64,000 bases of DNA from Xanthomarina spongicola. Lineage in GTDB: Bacteria; Bacteroidota; Bacteroidia; Flavobacteriales; Flavobacteriaceae. The notes under the pieces were generated by a model, which worked only from the letters and a program-made list of their open reading frames with translations, was not told where the DNA came from and did no database searches. This document shows positions 10,462-17,829 of the stretch, in pieces (the stretch's first letter is position 1; each line of letters starts with the position of its first letter). The position numbers and the translations under genes were made by a program. Location: assembly GCF_003148645.1 (NCBI RefSeq), contig NZ_QGGP01000004.1, positions 186,001 through 250,000 on the forward strand. The letters are read 5' to 3'.

Positions 10462-10996
10462 CTTTTGTGTGTTTTAACAGTTCCTGTAATTTTAGTTTCC
10501 CTCTGTAAAGCTGTGTTCTAGAAGCCACTTCCGAAATTTTTAAAATCTCTGAAATTTCTTGATGGTCGTAACCTTCAATTAAATAAAGCATGACGACATA
10601 CCTATATTTTTCAGATAAATTATTAATGGCTTCCTTAATATTGTCTATACTTACAGCATCGTCTACTAACCATTTGTCTTCATCACTTGCATCTACTACT
10701 TTTAGGTGCACCTCTTCTAATTCAACCAAACGTTGGTTTTTAGACTTTAAAGCATCCATACTAGTGTTAACAACAATACGTTTTAACCAAGCACCAAAAG
10801 TCACCTCAGCTTGATATTGATGGAGTTTAGAAAAGGCTTTAATAAAAGCATCCTGAACCACATCTTCGGCTTCGGCTTCATGTTTAACAAATCGTTTTGC
10901 CACAATATACATCCCTTGGCAGTACTGGTTGTATAACTGCATTTGTGCCTTACGATTGTTTTGCTTGCATTTTTCAATAATATGATTTTGAAACAT
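10445..10996 (-). CDS. RNA polymerase sigma factor, ECF (RpoE-like) family
   Basis: A 183-residue sigma-70 family protein. Region 2 is visible as EDVVQDAFIKAFSKL followed by FGAWLKRIVVNTSMDALK; region 4 as LSEKYRYVVMLYLIEGYDHQEIS followed by SEVASRTQLYRGKLKL (helix-turn-helix). The length fits group 4 sigma factors. It leads an operon with an overlapping anti-sigma gene and an exported repeat protein. It is divergent from the DUF2911 gene, and the ~170-base gap between them may hold an autoregulated promoter, which I could not identify. Confidence 0.92.
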   Translation of the reverse strand: MFQNHIIEKCKQNNRKAQMQLYNQYCQGMYIVAKRFVKHEAEAEDVVQDAFIKAFSKLHQYQAEVTFGAWLKRIVVNTSMDALKSKNQRLVELEEVHLKVVDASDEDKWLVDDAVSIDNIKEAINNLSEKYRYVVMLYLIEGYDHQEISEILKISEVASRTQLYRGKLKLQELLKHTKDGTRS

Positions 10997-11142
10997 GCTC
11001 TACTTTTGGTTTTTTAGATTAGTTCTCTTTAAAGACGAGTGAAAAAATGGTTTGTTGCAAAAAATGAAAATTATTTTTGAAGATATCGAAAATATTTGAA
11101 AAGAAATTAACGTTTCCGTTTTAAAGAATATGACTTTTGAAG

Positions 11143-11150
11143 TATCTTTA
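11143..11150 (+). promoter_or_regulatory. Candidate -7 promoter element
   Basis: TATCTTTA lies 22 bases before the ATG of the DUF2911 gene. It resembles the Bacteroidota -7 consensus TAnnTTTG. No convincing -33 TTTG is seen at the right distance. Confidence 0.5.
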
Positions 11151-11172
11151 TACAACAATTAAAATAGTAGTT

Positions 11173-11727
11173 ATGAATAGATTTTTAAAATGGATTATTG
11201 GACTTTTAGTTCTTGTTGCTATAGGTGTTTTTGTGTACTCTGTTTTAAATGATGGGTTATTAAAAAAACCCTTAAGTCCAAAAAAGGTAGTCAGCTTTAC
11301 AGTGGATGATATAGAGTTAAAAGTGTTTTATAACAGACCATCAAAACGTAATCGTGAGATTTTTGGTGCTTTAGTTCCTTATAATCAAGTTTGGCGAACT
11401 GGAGCTAATGAAGCTACAACTTTTGAAACCAATAAAGCCTTGAAAGTAGGCAAAGATTCTCTTCCAGCTGGAAAATATACCTTATGGACAATTCCTGACG
11501 ATTCAATATGGCATGTTATGTTTAATCAGAAACAATATTCTTGGGGAGTTGATATGGAAATGAAACCTATGAGAGAGCCTGAATTTGATGTTATTGATAT
11601 TGAAGTTCCTGTGCAAAAAATAAACATAACAGTAGAACAGTTTACCATTGGCTTTGATAATTCTACAGATAACTTATCTTTAACCATGGCTTGGGATGAT
11701 ACGAAAGTGGTTGTTCCTTTAAAATAA
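11173..11727 (+). CDS. DUF2911 domain protein, membrane-anchored
   Basis: A 184-residue protein. I chose ATG 11173 (MNRFLKWIIGLLVLV) because the longer frame would need TTG and runs through the candidate promoter. One N-terminal membrane segment is followed by the DUF2911 domain, with its conserved YNRPSKRNREIFG...VWRTGANEAT and LPAGKYTLWTIP blocks. The family is common in Bacteroidota and its role is unknown; the domain probably faces the periplasm. The meaB start codon follows the stop by 10 bases, so the two may be co-transcribed. Confidence 0.9.
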   Translation: MNRFLKWIIGLLVLVAIGVFVYSVLNDGLLKKPLSPKKVVSFTVDDIELKVFYNRPSKRNREIFGALVPYNQVWRTGANEATTFETNKALKVGKDSLPAGKYTLWTIPDDSIWHVMFNQKQYSWGVDMEMKPMREPEFDVIDIEVPVQKINITVEQFTIGFDNSTDNLSLTMAWDDTKVVVPLK

Positions 11728-11736
11728 AACAAATTC

Positions 11737-12813
11737 GTGGCAAAAGAAAGAAAATCGGCATTGGAAGAAAAAGAAGGAATTCAAGAACCTGAAAGCATTA
11801 ATACATCTTCTATTTCAAAAATAAAATCTAAACGCCATAAGCTGCCTTCTGCTGAAGATTTAATTTCAGGGATTTTAAATGGTAACATGACTGCTTTAAG
11901 CCGAGCCATTACTATTATTGAAAGTAAAAATCCGTTACATTTTAAAAAAGCACATACCATTATTACTGGTTGTTTACCAAATGCTAACAAATCTGTAAGG
12001 ATTGGCATTACTGGTGTTCCAGGTGTTGGAAAAAGCACGTTTATTGAAGCCTTTGGAACCCATTTAACCAGTCAAGGTAAAAAGGTAGCCGTTCTAGCTG
12101 TCGATCCCAGTAGTTCCTTGACTAAAGGCAGTATTTTGGGAGATAAAACACGAATGGAAGCGCTTGTAAAAGACACACAGGCTTTTATTAGACCTTCGGC
12201 TTCAGGAGATTCTCTTGGAGGAGTTGCCAGAAAAACACGTGAAACCATTATTCTTTGTGAAGCTGCTGGCTTTGATACCATTATAATAGAAACCGTTGGC
12301 GTTGGCCAGAGTGAAACTGCTGTACATAGTATGGTTGATTTTTTCTTGCTACTAAAATTAGCTGGAGCTGGAGACGAGCTACAAGGTATTAAACGTGGTA
12401 TTATTGAAATGGCAGACTTAATTGCTATTAATAAAGCTGATGGAGATAATTTAAAATCGGCAAAACTAGCTAAAGTAGAATTTAACAGAGCTTTGCATTT
12501 ATATCCTAAAAAAACATCGGAATGGCAACCAAAGGTATTGCTTTGTAGTGCTCTAAAAAATGAAGGAATTGAAGCTATTTGGGAACAAATTCAAGAGTAT
12601 GTAAATCTTACATCTAACAACACATATTTTCAGAAAAAGCGTCGTGAACAAAACAAGTTTTGGTTGATACAAACCATCGAAGATCATTTAAAGTCTAACT
12701 TCTTTAATAACAAAGACATGAAAGCAGCTTTAGAAAAACAATTACAACTTATTGAAGAAAATAAAACCACGCCTTTTGCAGCTGCTGATTATCTCTTAAA
12801 ATTCAAGGTTTAA
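11737..12813 (+). CDS. meaB: Methylmalonyl-CoA mutase-associated GTPase MeaB (ArgK family)
   Basis: A 358-residue G-protein chaperone that gates cofactor loading and protects adenosylcobalamin-dependent methylmalonyl-CoA mutase. Visible are the P-loop GVPGVGKST (~residue 92), the AVDPSS stretch, ETVGVGQSE and the NKAD base-recognition motif. The start is GTG at 11737, ten bases after the upstream stop; the next in-frame ATG would remove a conserved N-terminal part. The mutase subunits themselves are not in this window. Confidence 0.93.
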   Translation: MAKERKSALEEKEGIQEPESINTSSISKIKSKRHKLPSAEDLISGILNGNMTALSRAITIIESKNPLHFKKAHTIITGCLPNANKSVRIGITGVPGVGKSTFIEAFGTHLTSQGKKVAVLAVDPSSSLTKGSILGDKTRMEALVKDTQAFIRPSASGDSLGGVARKTRETIILCEAAGFDTIIIETVGVGQSETAVHSMVDFFLLLKLAGAGDELQGIKRGIIEMADLIAINKADGDNLKSAKLAKVEFNRALHLYPKKTSEWQPKVLLCSALKNEGIEAIWEQIQEYVNLTSNNTYFQKKRREQNKFWLIQTIEDHLKSNFFNNKDMKAALEKQLQLIEENKTTPFAAADYLLKFKV

Positions 12814-12834
12814 AATTCAAGATATAGAGTTTTT

Positions 12835-12960
12835 GTCACGAATACACGAATAATTCTTTAAGGTGTTTGTTGTTAAATTGTAAGGTTGTAGCTAAAATCC
12901 GAAAGTTCTGTTTAATAAGTGGCTGGCAAAGATAAATCAATGCTATTGCACAACTACGTA
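12835..12960 (+). repeat. Intergenic repeat-like stretch with imperfect inverted ends
   Basis: The meaB-epimerase gap holds GTCACGAATACACGAAT (12835-12851), a direct CACGAAT duplication of a kind I recall between Bacteroidota genes. Next, GTTGTAGC (12885-12892) pairs with GCACAAC (12948-12954) with one bulged base, enclosing about 55 bases. No ORF or terminator with a U-tract is seen here. Confidence 0.4.
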
Positions 12961-12969
12961 TAATTAAGA

Positions 12970-13911
12970 CTATAAGAAATTAGCCTCGTACCATTCCACC
13001 TGCTTTTTAACACCTTCTAATAAGGTTGTTTGTGGATTGTAATTAAGTAATTTTTTAGCTTTATCAATATTGGCTTTTGTACGAAGCTGGTCTCCTGCTC
13101 TAGCCTCCACATGATTTATCTGTATCGTTTTTCCAATAACCGTTTCAACAGCTTCAATACCTTCTTGAGTTGTGTGTTCTACTTCTGTTCCAAGGTTAAT
13201 AATTTCGCCATCAACAGCATCTTCATTATTAATAACACTTACAATACCATCAACAATATCTCCAACATAAGTAAAACTACGCAAGTGAGTTGCACTACCT
13301 TCATATAATGGAAAAGCCTCGTTATTAAACCCACAAGCTATTAATTTTGTGTACATTTTTTCTGGTCTCTCTCTTGGACCTATAACAGAATACAATCTTA
13401 AAGAACAAGCTTTAAATTGCTTTTCTCTAGATTTTTGAAGAATTAATTGTTCGGCAGCTAATTTTGTAACACCATAATGCGAAGCAGGTTTTGGAGCTAC
13501 ACTTTCTGGAAATGTTGCTTCTAAACCATAAATAGAAGAGGTAGCTATATTAACAACCATCTTTAAGTTTGTTAGTTGTAACGCATAATCAATTAGATTC
13601 TTTGTCCCAATAATATTATTTGAAAAATAATCTTCAAACGTAGATGTTTTGGAAATTCCAGGTTGTGCAGCAAAATGAAAAATATAATCAATGTCTTTTG
13701 GCAAGCTATCTGCCAAATCCTGATCTCTTAAATCTTTTTTAATAACAGATATCCCCTTTTCACCTAGCGCTTTTTCGTTTAGTTTTTTTAAAGTCTCACT
13801 ATAATAAGGTGAAAAATTATCAATCCCAATAACTTGGTGACCTAAACTTTGTAAACGCTCTGCTGTATGAGAACCAATAAATCCAACGGCTCCTGTTACT
13901 AAAATTTTCAT
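12970..13911 (-). CDS. NAD-dependent sugar-nucleotide epimerase/dehydratase (extended SDR)
   Basis: A 313-residue extended short-chain dehydrogenase. It has the NAD-binding motif TGAVGFIGSH at residue ~6, with Val where TGxxGFIG usually has Ala, and the catalytic pair in YGVTK. Homologs of this shape act on UDP-glucuronate, UDP-glucose or GDP-mannose; the substrate cannot be fixed from sequence. It is divergent from the glycosyltransferase operon (14010-16977), separated by about 100 bases. I infer that it may supply the nucleotide sugar for that pathway. Confidence 0.85.
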   Translation of the reverse strand: MKILVTGAVGFIGSHTAERLQSLGHQVIGIDNFSPYYSETLKKLNEKALGEKGISVIKKDLRDQDLADSLPKDIDYIFHFAAQPGISKTSTFEDYFSNNIIGTKNLIDYALQLTNLKMVVNIATSSIYGLEATFPESVAPKPASHYGVTKLAAEQLILQKSREKQFKACSLRLYSVIGPRERPEKMYTKLIACGFNNEAFPLYEGSATHLRSFTYVGDIVDGIVSVINNEDAVDGEIINLGTEVEHTTQEGIEAVETVIGKTIQINHVEARAGDQLRTKANIDKAKKLLNYNPQTTLLEGVKKQVEWYEANFL

Positions 13912-13982
13912 AAATGATTATTCTAATTATTCTTACAAAGAAACATTTTTTTTTTGTAAGATTAGAATTCTTCAAAAAAGAA

Positions 13983-13990
13983 TACATTTG
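13983..13990 (+). promoter_or_regulatory. Candidate -7 promoter element
   Basis: TACATTTG is an exact match to TAnnTTTG, 19 bases before the chosen ATG (14010) of the glycosyltransferase. It supports that start over longer upstream starts. Confidence 0.6.
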
Positions 13991-14009
13991 TAAAACCAAC
14001 AATCCATTT

Positions 14010-14723
14010 ATGAATTACAATTTTACCATTATAGTTCCAGTTTATAATGAAGAAGATAATTTAATTCGGGTAGAACAAGCATTACTTGATTATATAAAAA
14101 TAGCCACCAAGAAAACAAAAATCCTCTTTGTTAATGATGGTTCGAAAGATCAAAGCCAAGAACTTATTGAAGCTATTTGTAGCAGGCAAACAGATTTTAC
14201 TTTTATTAGTTTTAAAGAGAATAGAGGTTTAAGTGCCGCTATAAAAGCTGGGTTTGATTGTGCTGATACAGAACTTGTTGGTTATATTGACTCCGATTTA
14301 CAAACAGCTCCTGAAGATTTTAATTTACTACTTGAACATATTGGCGAATACGATTTAGTAACTGGTGTTAGAGCCAATAGAAAAGATAGTTTTGTAAAGA
14401 ATATGTCGTCTACTATTGCTAATGGCATTCGTCGTGCTTTTACTCATGATGGGATGGACGATACTGGTTGTCCTTTAAAAGTAATTAAAACAGACTATGC
14501 CAAACGTATTCCCATGTTTAAAGGTTTACACAGATTTTTACCTGCTATGATTTTATTGCAAGAAGGGAAAATTATTCAGATTCCTGTTCAGCATTTTCCT
14601 AGAATAGCTGGAACAGCTAAATTTGGATTGTGGAACCGTTTACTTGGACCATTAATGGATTGCTTTGCTTATTTATGGATGAAGAGAAAATACATTAATT
14701 ATTCCATAGCTAAAAAAGGATAA
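14010..14723 (+). CDS. Family 2 glycosyltransferase, polyprenyl-phosphate type (DPM1/ArnC-like)
   Basis: A 237-residue GT-A fold transferase beginning MNYNFTIIVPVYNEEDNL. The in-frame extension to 13914 overlaps the promoter and is rejected. DGSKD and DSDLQ are the nucleotide/metal-binding positions, and the sequence resembles dolichol- or undecaprenyl-phosphate mannosyltransferases. There are no C-terminal membrane helices, unlike ArnC. Its stop overlaps the next start (TAATG). With the following LAB_N and ArnT-like genes it forms a plausible pathway that makes, flips and transfers a lipid-linked sugar at the inner membrane. Confidence 0.88.
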   Translation: MNYNFTIIVPVYNEEDNLIRVEQALLDYIKIATKKTKILFVNDGSKDQSQELIEAICSRQTDFTFISFKENRGLSAAIKAGFDCADTELVGYIDSDLQTAPEDFNLLLEHIGEYDLVTGVRANRKDSFVKNMSSTIANGIRRAFTHDGMDDTGCPLKVIKTDYAKRIPMFKGLHRFLPAMILLQEGKIIQIPVQHFPRIAGTAKFGLWNRLLGPLMDCFAYLWMKRKYINYSIAKKG

Positions 14724-15343
14724 TGGATAGCTGGATTATATATAGCATTGGATTTCTAGCACAGATTTTATTTTCTTCTAGATTGATAATTCAATGGCTA
14801 ACATCCGAAAAGAAAAAACAAGTTTCTACGCCAACGCTTTTTTGGTCTTTAAGCTTAATTGCCTCTTTCCTGTTATTTATTTATGGATATTTAAGAAACG
14901 ATTTTGCTATTATGTTTGGTCAGGCACTTACCTACTTTATATATATAAGAAACTTACAATTACAGAACCAATGGCAACGTTTACCTAAGCTAATTCAGTT
15001 ATTTTTATTTTTTGTCCCTATTTTAATCGTTATTTTCTATTACAATAATAATGTGATAGACGTTGAATTATTATTTAAAAATGAAGCCATTCCGTTTTGG
15101 TTATTGACTTTAGGTATTGTGTCTCAAATAGTCTTTACACTTCGTTTTGTTTATCAATGGATTTATTCTGAAAGACGCAAAGAATCTGCCTTACCACTTG
15201 GGTTCTGGGTTTTAAGTTTGGTTGGTTCTATTTTAATTCTAACCTATGCCATTTTTAGAGAAGATCCTGTTTTGTTTGTTGGTCATATATTAGGAACAGT
15301 CATTTACATTAGAAACCTTGTTTTATTAAACAAATCGAAATGA
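14723..15343 (+). CDS. Membrane protein with two tandem LAB_N domains
   Basis: A 206-residue protein with about six membrane segments, made of two copies of the ~75-residue lipid A biosynthesis N-terminal (LAB_N) module. The copies align as IIYSIGFLAQILFSSRLIIQW / LTLGIVSQIVFTLRFVYQW and YFIYIRNLQL / TVIYIRNLVL. In enterobacteria LAB_N is a single unit linked to lipid A genes. Both flanking genes overlap it (TAATG and ATGA), so the three are one operon. A duplicated three-helix module recalls SemiSWEET/PQ-loop carriers, so a role in flipping a lipid-linked sugar is a reasonable guess, not an established one. Confidence 0.85.
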   Translation: MDSWIIYSIGFLAQILFSSRLIIQWLTSEKKKQVSTPTLFWSLSLIASFLLFIYGYLRNDFAIMFGQALTYFIYIRNLQLQNQWQRLPKLIQLFLFFVPILIVIFYYNNNVIDVELLFKNEAIPFWLLTLGIVSQIVFTLRFVYQWIYSERRKESALPLGFWVLSLVGSILILTYAIFREDPVLFVGHILGTVIYIRNLVLLNKSK

Positions 15344-16977
15344 TAAAGCTTTTTAAAAAATATCCCATATTAAGTATTATTGTCTTTACACTAGTCATGC
15401 TATTGCCTAATTTGAATGTGATAGACGTTTCTATTATGGAAGCCAGAAATTTTATTACTGCTAGAGAAATGGTAGATGATGGCAACTGGTTATTAACAAC
15501 TATGAATGGGGAACCACGTTACGAAAAACCTCCTTTACCAACCTGGTTAACAGCCATTTCTGGAATGCTTTTTGGATTAAAAAGCACCTTTGCTTTAAGA
15601 CTTCCAGCCATTCTATTTATCATGGTTATTGGTATTTATATATTTAAAATATCTAAAATAGCCACAGAAGATATCTCTTTAAGTACCAGGAATGCATTTA
15701 TTGCCTTAACATCATTCTATATTATTGGTATTACTATTGAAGCTCCTTGGGATATTTTTACACATGGTTTTATGTGTATAGCCATCTATCATTTATTCTC
15801 AGTATTTAAAAAAGAAAAAAACTATTGGAAACACAGCTTATTAGCAGGATGCTTTTTAGGTTTATCTTTTTTATGTAAAGGTCCTATTTCAATGTACGCT
15901 TTAATGTTGCCGTTTTTACTGGCCTATGGATTTACTTTTAAATACAAGCAAGTAAAAGCTAAAGCATTTTCGTTTGTTAGTATTTTAATCCTAACCTTTG
16001 CTATTGGTGCTTGGTGGTATTTGTATGTGAGGTTTCAAGATCCTGCAACATTTAATGCCATTACTCAAAAGGAAACTTCCAATTGGTCAAGCTACAACAT
16101 TAGACCCTTTTACTATTACTGGAGCTTTTTTGTACAAAGTGGTCTTTGGACTATTCCTGCATTTATAAGCCTGCTGTATCCATATTTAAAGTCTAGAGTA
16201 AGTTATTTAAAAGTCTATCAATTTAGTATTCTTTGGACGCTTTTTGCAGTCGTTTTACTTTCGATTATTCCTGAGAAAAAATCAAGGTATTTAATGCCTG
16301 TTTTAATTCCATTAGCCATTAATATTGGGTTTTATGTAGATTATCTGATTAAACATTTTAAAAATATGACAGATAAAAAAGAAACCATTCCTGTCTATTT
16401 TAATTTTGGATTGATTGCCTTTATAGGTATCGCTTTTCCTATTTTAAGTTATGTGTTTTTGAAAGACACTATCTCTAATCATCTGTTTTCATACATTTTA
16501 GCTTCAGTTGTATTATTCAGTATTGGTGTGTTTATTTTACTTTATTTAAAGAAGAAAGACATGTCGAAAGTGTTTTCTTTAACAGTTTTGTTTTTTGCCT
16601 GTGTTATCATAACAGCCTTACCACTTACAAAAGGATTTACAAATGAAAAATACAACCCAATAACTGGTCTAAAAGCTGAAGTTAAAAAGCAAGGTATTAA
16701 CATGTATGGTGAAAACTATATCTCACCAGAAATGCTTTGGTATTATGGAGAAAAAATTCCTTTTATATCCTTTCATGATGGACTAGATAACTTGCCTGAT
16801 GATGACAAGTTTGGTCTGTTAACAAAAGAAACTTTTAATGAAAAGACCCTAACTAAATTAGAAGGTATATATTACATAAAAGAAATTACGACTTATAATA
16901 TAAATCGTTTCCCTGAAGATTCGAAACAGTACAATGACAGGCTTTTGAATGTGTATTATATTTTTGAAAGGAAATAA
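15340..16977 (+). CDS. ArnT-like glycosyltransferase (family 39/83), integral membrane
   Basis: A 545-residue polytopic protein. Near the N-terminus is the GT-C catalytic loop: EARNFITAREMVDDGNWLLT followed by GEPRYEKPPLPTWL, which matches the ArnT/PMT family. About 11-12 membrane segments follow, then a short soluble C-terminal domain. These enzymes move a sugar from a polyprenyl phosphate carrier to lipid A or protein on the periplasmic face. It overlaps the LAB_N gene by four bases and ends two bases before the convergent PAP2 gene. Confidence 0.9.
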   Translation: MIKLFKKYPILSIIVFTLVMLLPNLNVIDVSIMEARNFITAREMVDDGNWLLTTMNGEPRYEKPPLPTWLTAISGMLFGLKSTFALRLPAILFIMVIGIYIFKISKIATEDISLSTRNAFIALTSFYIIGITIEAPWDIFTHGFMCIAIYHLFSVFKKEKNYWKHSLLAGCFLGLSFLCKGPISMYALMLPFLLAYGFTFKYKQVKAKAFSFVSILILTFAIGAWWYLYVRFQDPATFNAITQKETSNWSSYNIRPFYYYWSFFVQSGLWTIPAFISLLYPYLKSRVSYLKVYQFSILWTLFAVVLLSIIPEKKSRYLMPVLIPLAINIGFYVDYLIKHFKNMTDKKETIPVYFNFGLIAFIGIAFPILSYVFLKDTISNHLFSYILASVVLFSIGVFILLYLKKKDMSKVFSLTVLFFACVIITALPLTKGFTNEKYNPITGLKAEVKKQGINMYGENYISPEMLWYYGEKIPFISFHDGLDNLPDDDKFGLLTKETFNEKTLTKLEGIYYIKEITTYNINRFPEDSKQYNDRLLNVYYIFERK

Positions 16978-16978
16978 C

Positions 16979-17551
16979 TTAATAAAGCTCGTACTTATGC
17001 TTTATAAACTGACTTATTTTATAAAACATAAATCCTGAAAGTGATCCAAAAATAAAACCACTCAATACATCCAGTGGATAATGAACACCAATATAAATTC
17101 TACTGTAGCCCATTAAAGCCGACCAGAAAAGTAAAAAGAAAATCAAATTTTTGTATTTATGTCTTAATAACAATCCTGCAAAAACAGCTACAGCCATAGA
17201 ATTAGATGCATGACCTGAGAAATAACCAAATCGTCCACCACAACCTTCTTTAACAATCCTCATAACGTCTTTTACTCCTTCTTGATGACAAGGTCTAAAA
17301 CGTTCGAAACCATGTTTAAACAAATTAGTAACTTGGTCTGTAAATGTTACCATAAGCACTATTATAATTATAGTAACAGCAAAAAACTTAAGACTTTGTT
17401 GCTTAAATATTAAATACAATAAAACAGCATAGAACGGAATCCAATAAAACTTTGTTGTATAAAACATCCAAAAAGCATCCCAAGTTGTAGTCCCTAAATT
17501 ATTTAGGTATAAAAAAAGTTCTGTATCTAGTTGTACTAATTGTTCAAGCAT
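16979..17551 (-). CDS. PAP2-family membrane phosphatase
   Basis: A 190-residue protein with about five membrane segments. All three acid-phosphatase signature parts are present: KHGFERFRP, FSGHAS and SRIYIGVHYPLD (catalytic His and Asp). Family members remove phosphate from undecaprenyl pyrophosphate, phosphatidylglycerol phosphate or lipid A. The position beside the ArnT-like operon makes a lipid A or undecaprenyl substrate likely, but this is inference. It sits five bases after the small acidic gene upstream and is probably co-transcribed with it. Confidence 0.9.
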   Translation of the reverse strand: MLEQLVQLDTELFLYLNNLGTTTWDAFWMFYTTKFYWIPFYAVLLYLIFKQQSLKFFAVTIIIIVLMVTFTDQVTNLFKHGFERFRPCHQEGVKDVMRIVKEGCGGRFGYFSGHASNSMAVAVFAGLLLRHKYKNLIFFLLFWSALMGYSRIYIGVHYPLDVLSGFIFGSLSGFMFYKISQFIKHKYELY

Positions 17552-17556
17552 CTTGT

Positions 17557-17784
17557 TTAGTCTTCGTAACGTAAAATTTCTCTATCGTAAAAATCTGTTG
17601 CTTGTTGGATTAATCCTTCAGCTTCAGTTTCAAGTTCCTTTTGATCATGCTGGTCGAAATCTTCAAGCCATTCAACCTCATCATTCTCTAAATTAATAAT
17701 AAATCTAGGGAATTCTGTATGTATTACAAATATAGCACTTGGGTAATCTGTGTTATCGCCAAGTAAAAATTTAGGAAAATCCAT
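17557..17784 (-). CDS. Small acidic conserved protein, unknown function
   Basis: A 75-residue protein starting MDFPKFLLGDNTDYPSAIFV, soluble, with an acidic C-terminal half (DQHDQKELETEAEGL). It lacks a signal peptide or recognisable motif. It resembles short conserved Flavobacteriia proteins found near PAP2 genes, as I recall them. Its ATG lies directly downstream of a heptanucleotide tract (ACTAACA on this strand), which replaces the usual leader. Confidence 0.75.
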   Translation of the reverse strand: MDFPKFLLGDNTDYPSAIFVIHTEFPRFIINLENDEVEWLEDFDQHDQKELETEAEGLIQQATDFYDREILRYED

Positions 17785-17790
17785 GTTAAT

Positions 17791-17829
17791 TGTTAGTTGT
17801 TAGTTGTTAGTTGTTAGTTGTTAGTTGTT
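17791..17829 (-). repeat. Heptanucleotide tandem repeat between two genes
   Basis: Five perfect copies of TGTTAGT (17791-17825) plus a partial one. Read on the coding strand this is ACTAACA. The tract supplies the last two Asn codons and the TAA stop of the MATE gene (stop at 17821-17823) and then fills the leader of the 75-residue gene. A change in copy number would alter spacing before that start. Confidence 0.9.

Noticed and set aside
12885-12954. Integron attC site
   Set aside because: Only the bulged inverted ends fit; there is no integrase, no array of sites and no cassette boundary in the flanking genes.
17791-17829. CRISPR array
   Set aside because: The units are 7 bases, contiguous and without spacers; no cas genes are present.
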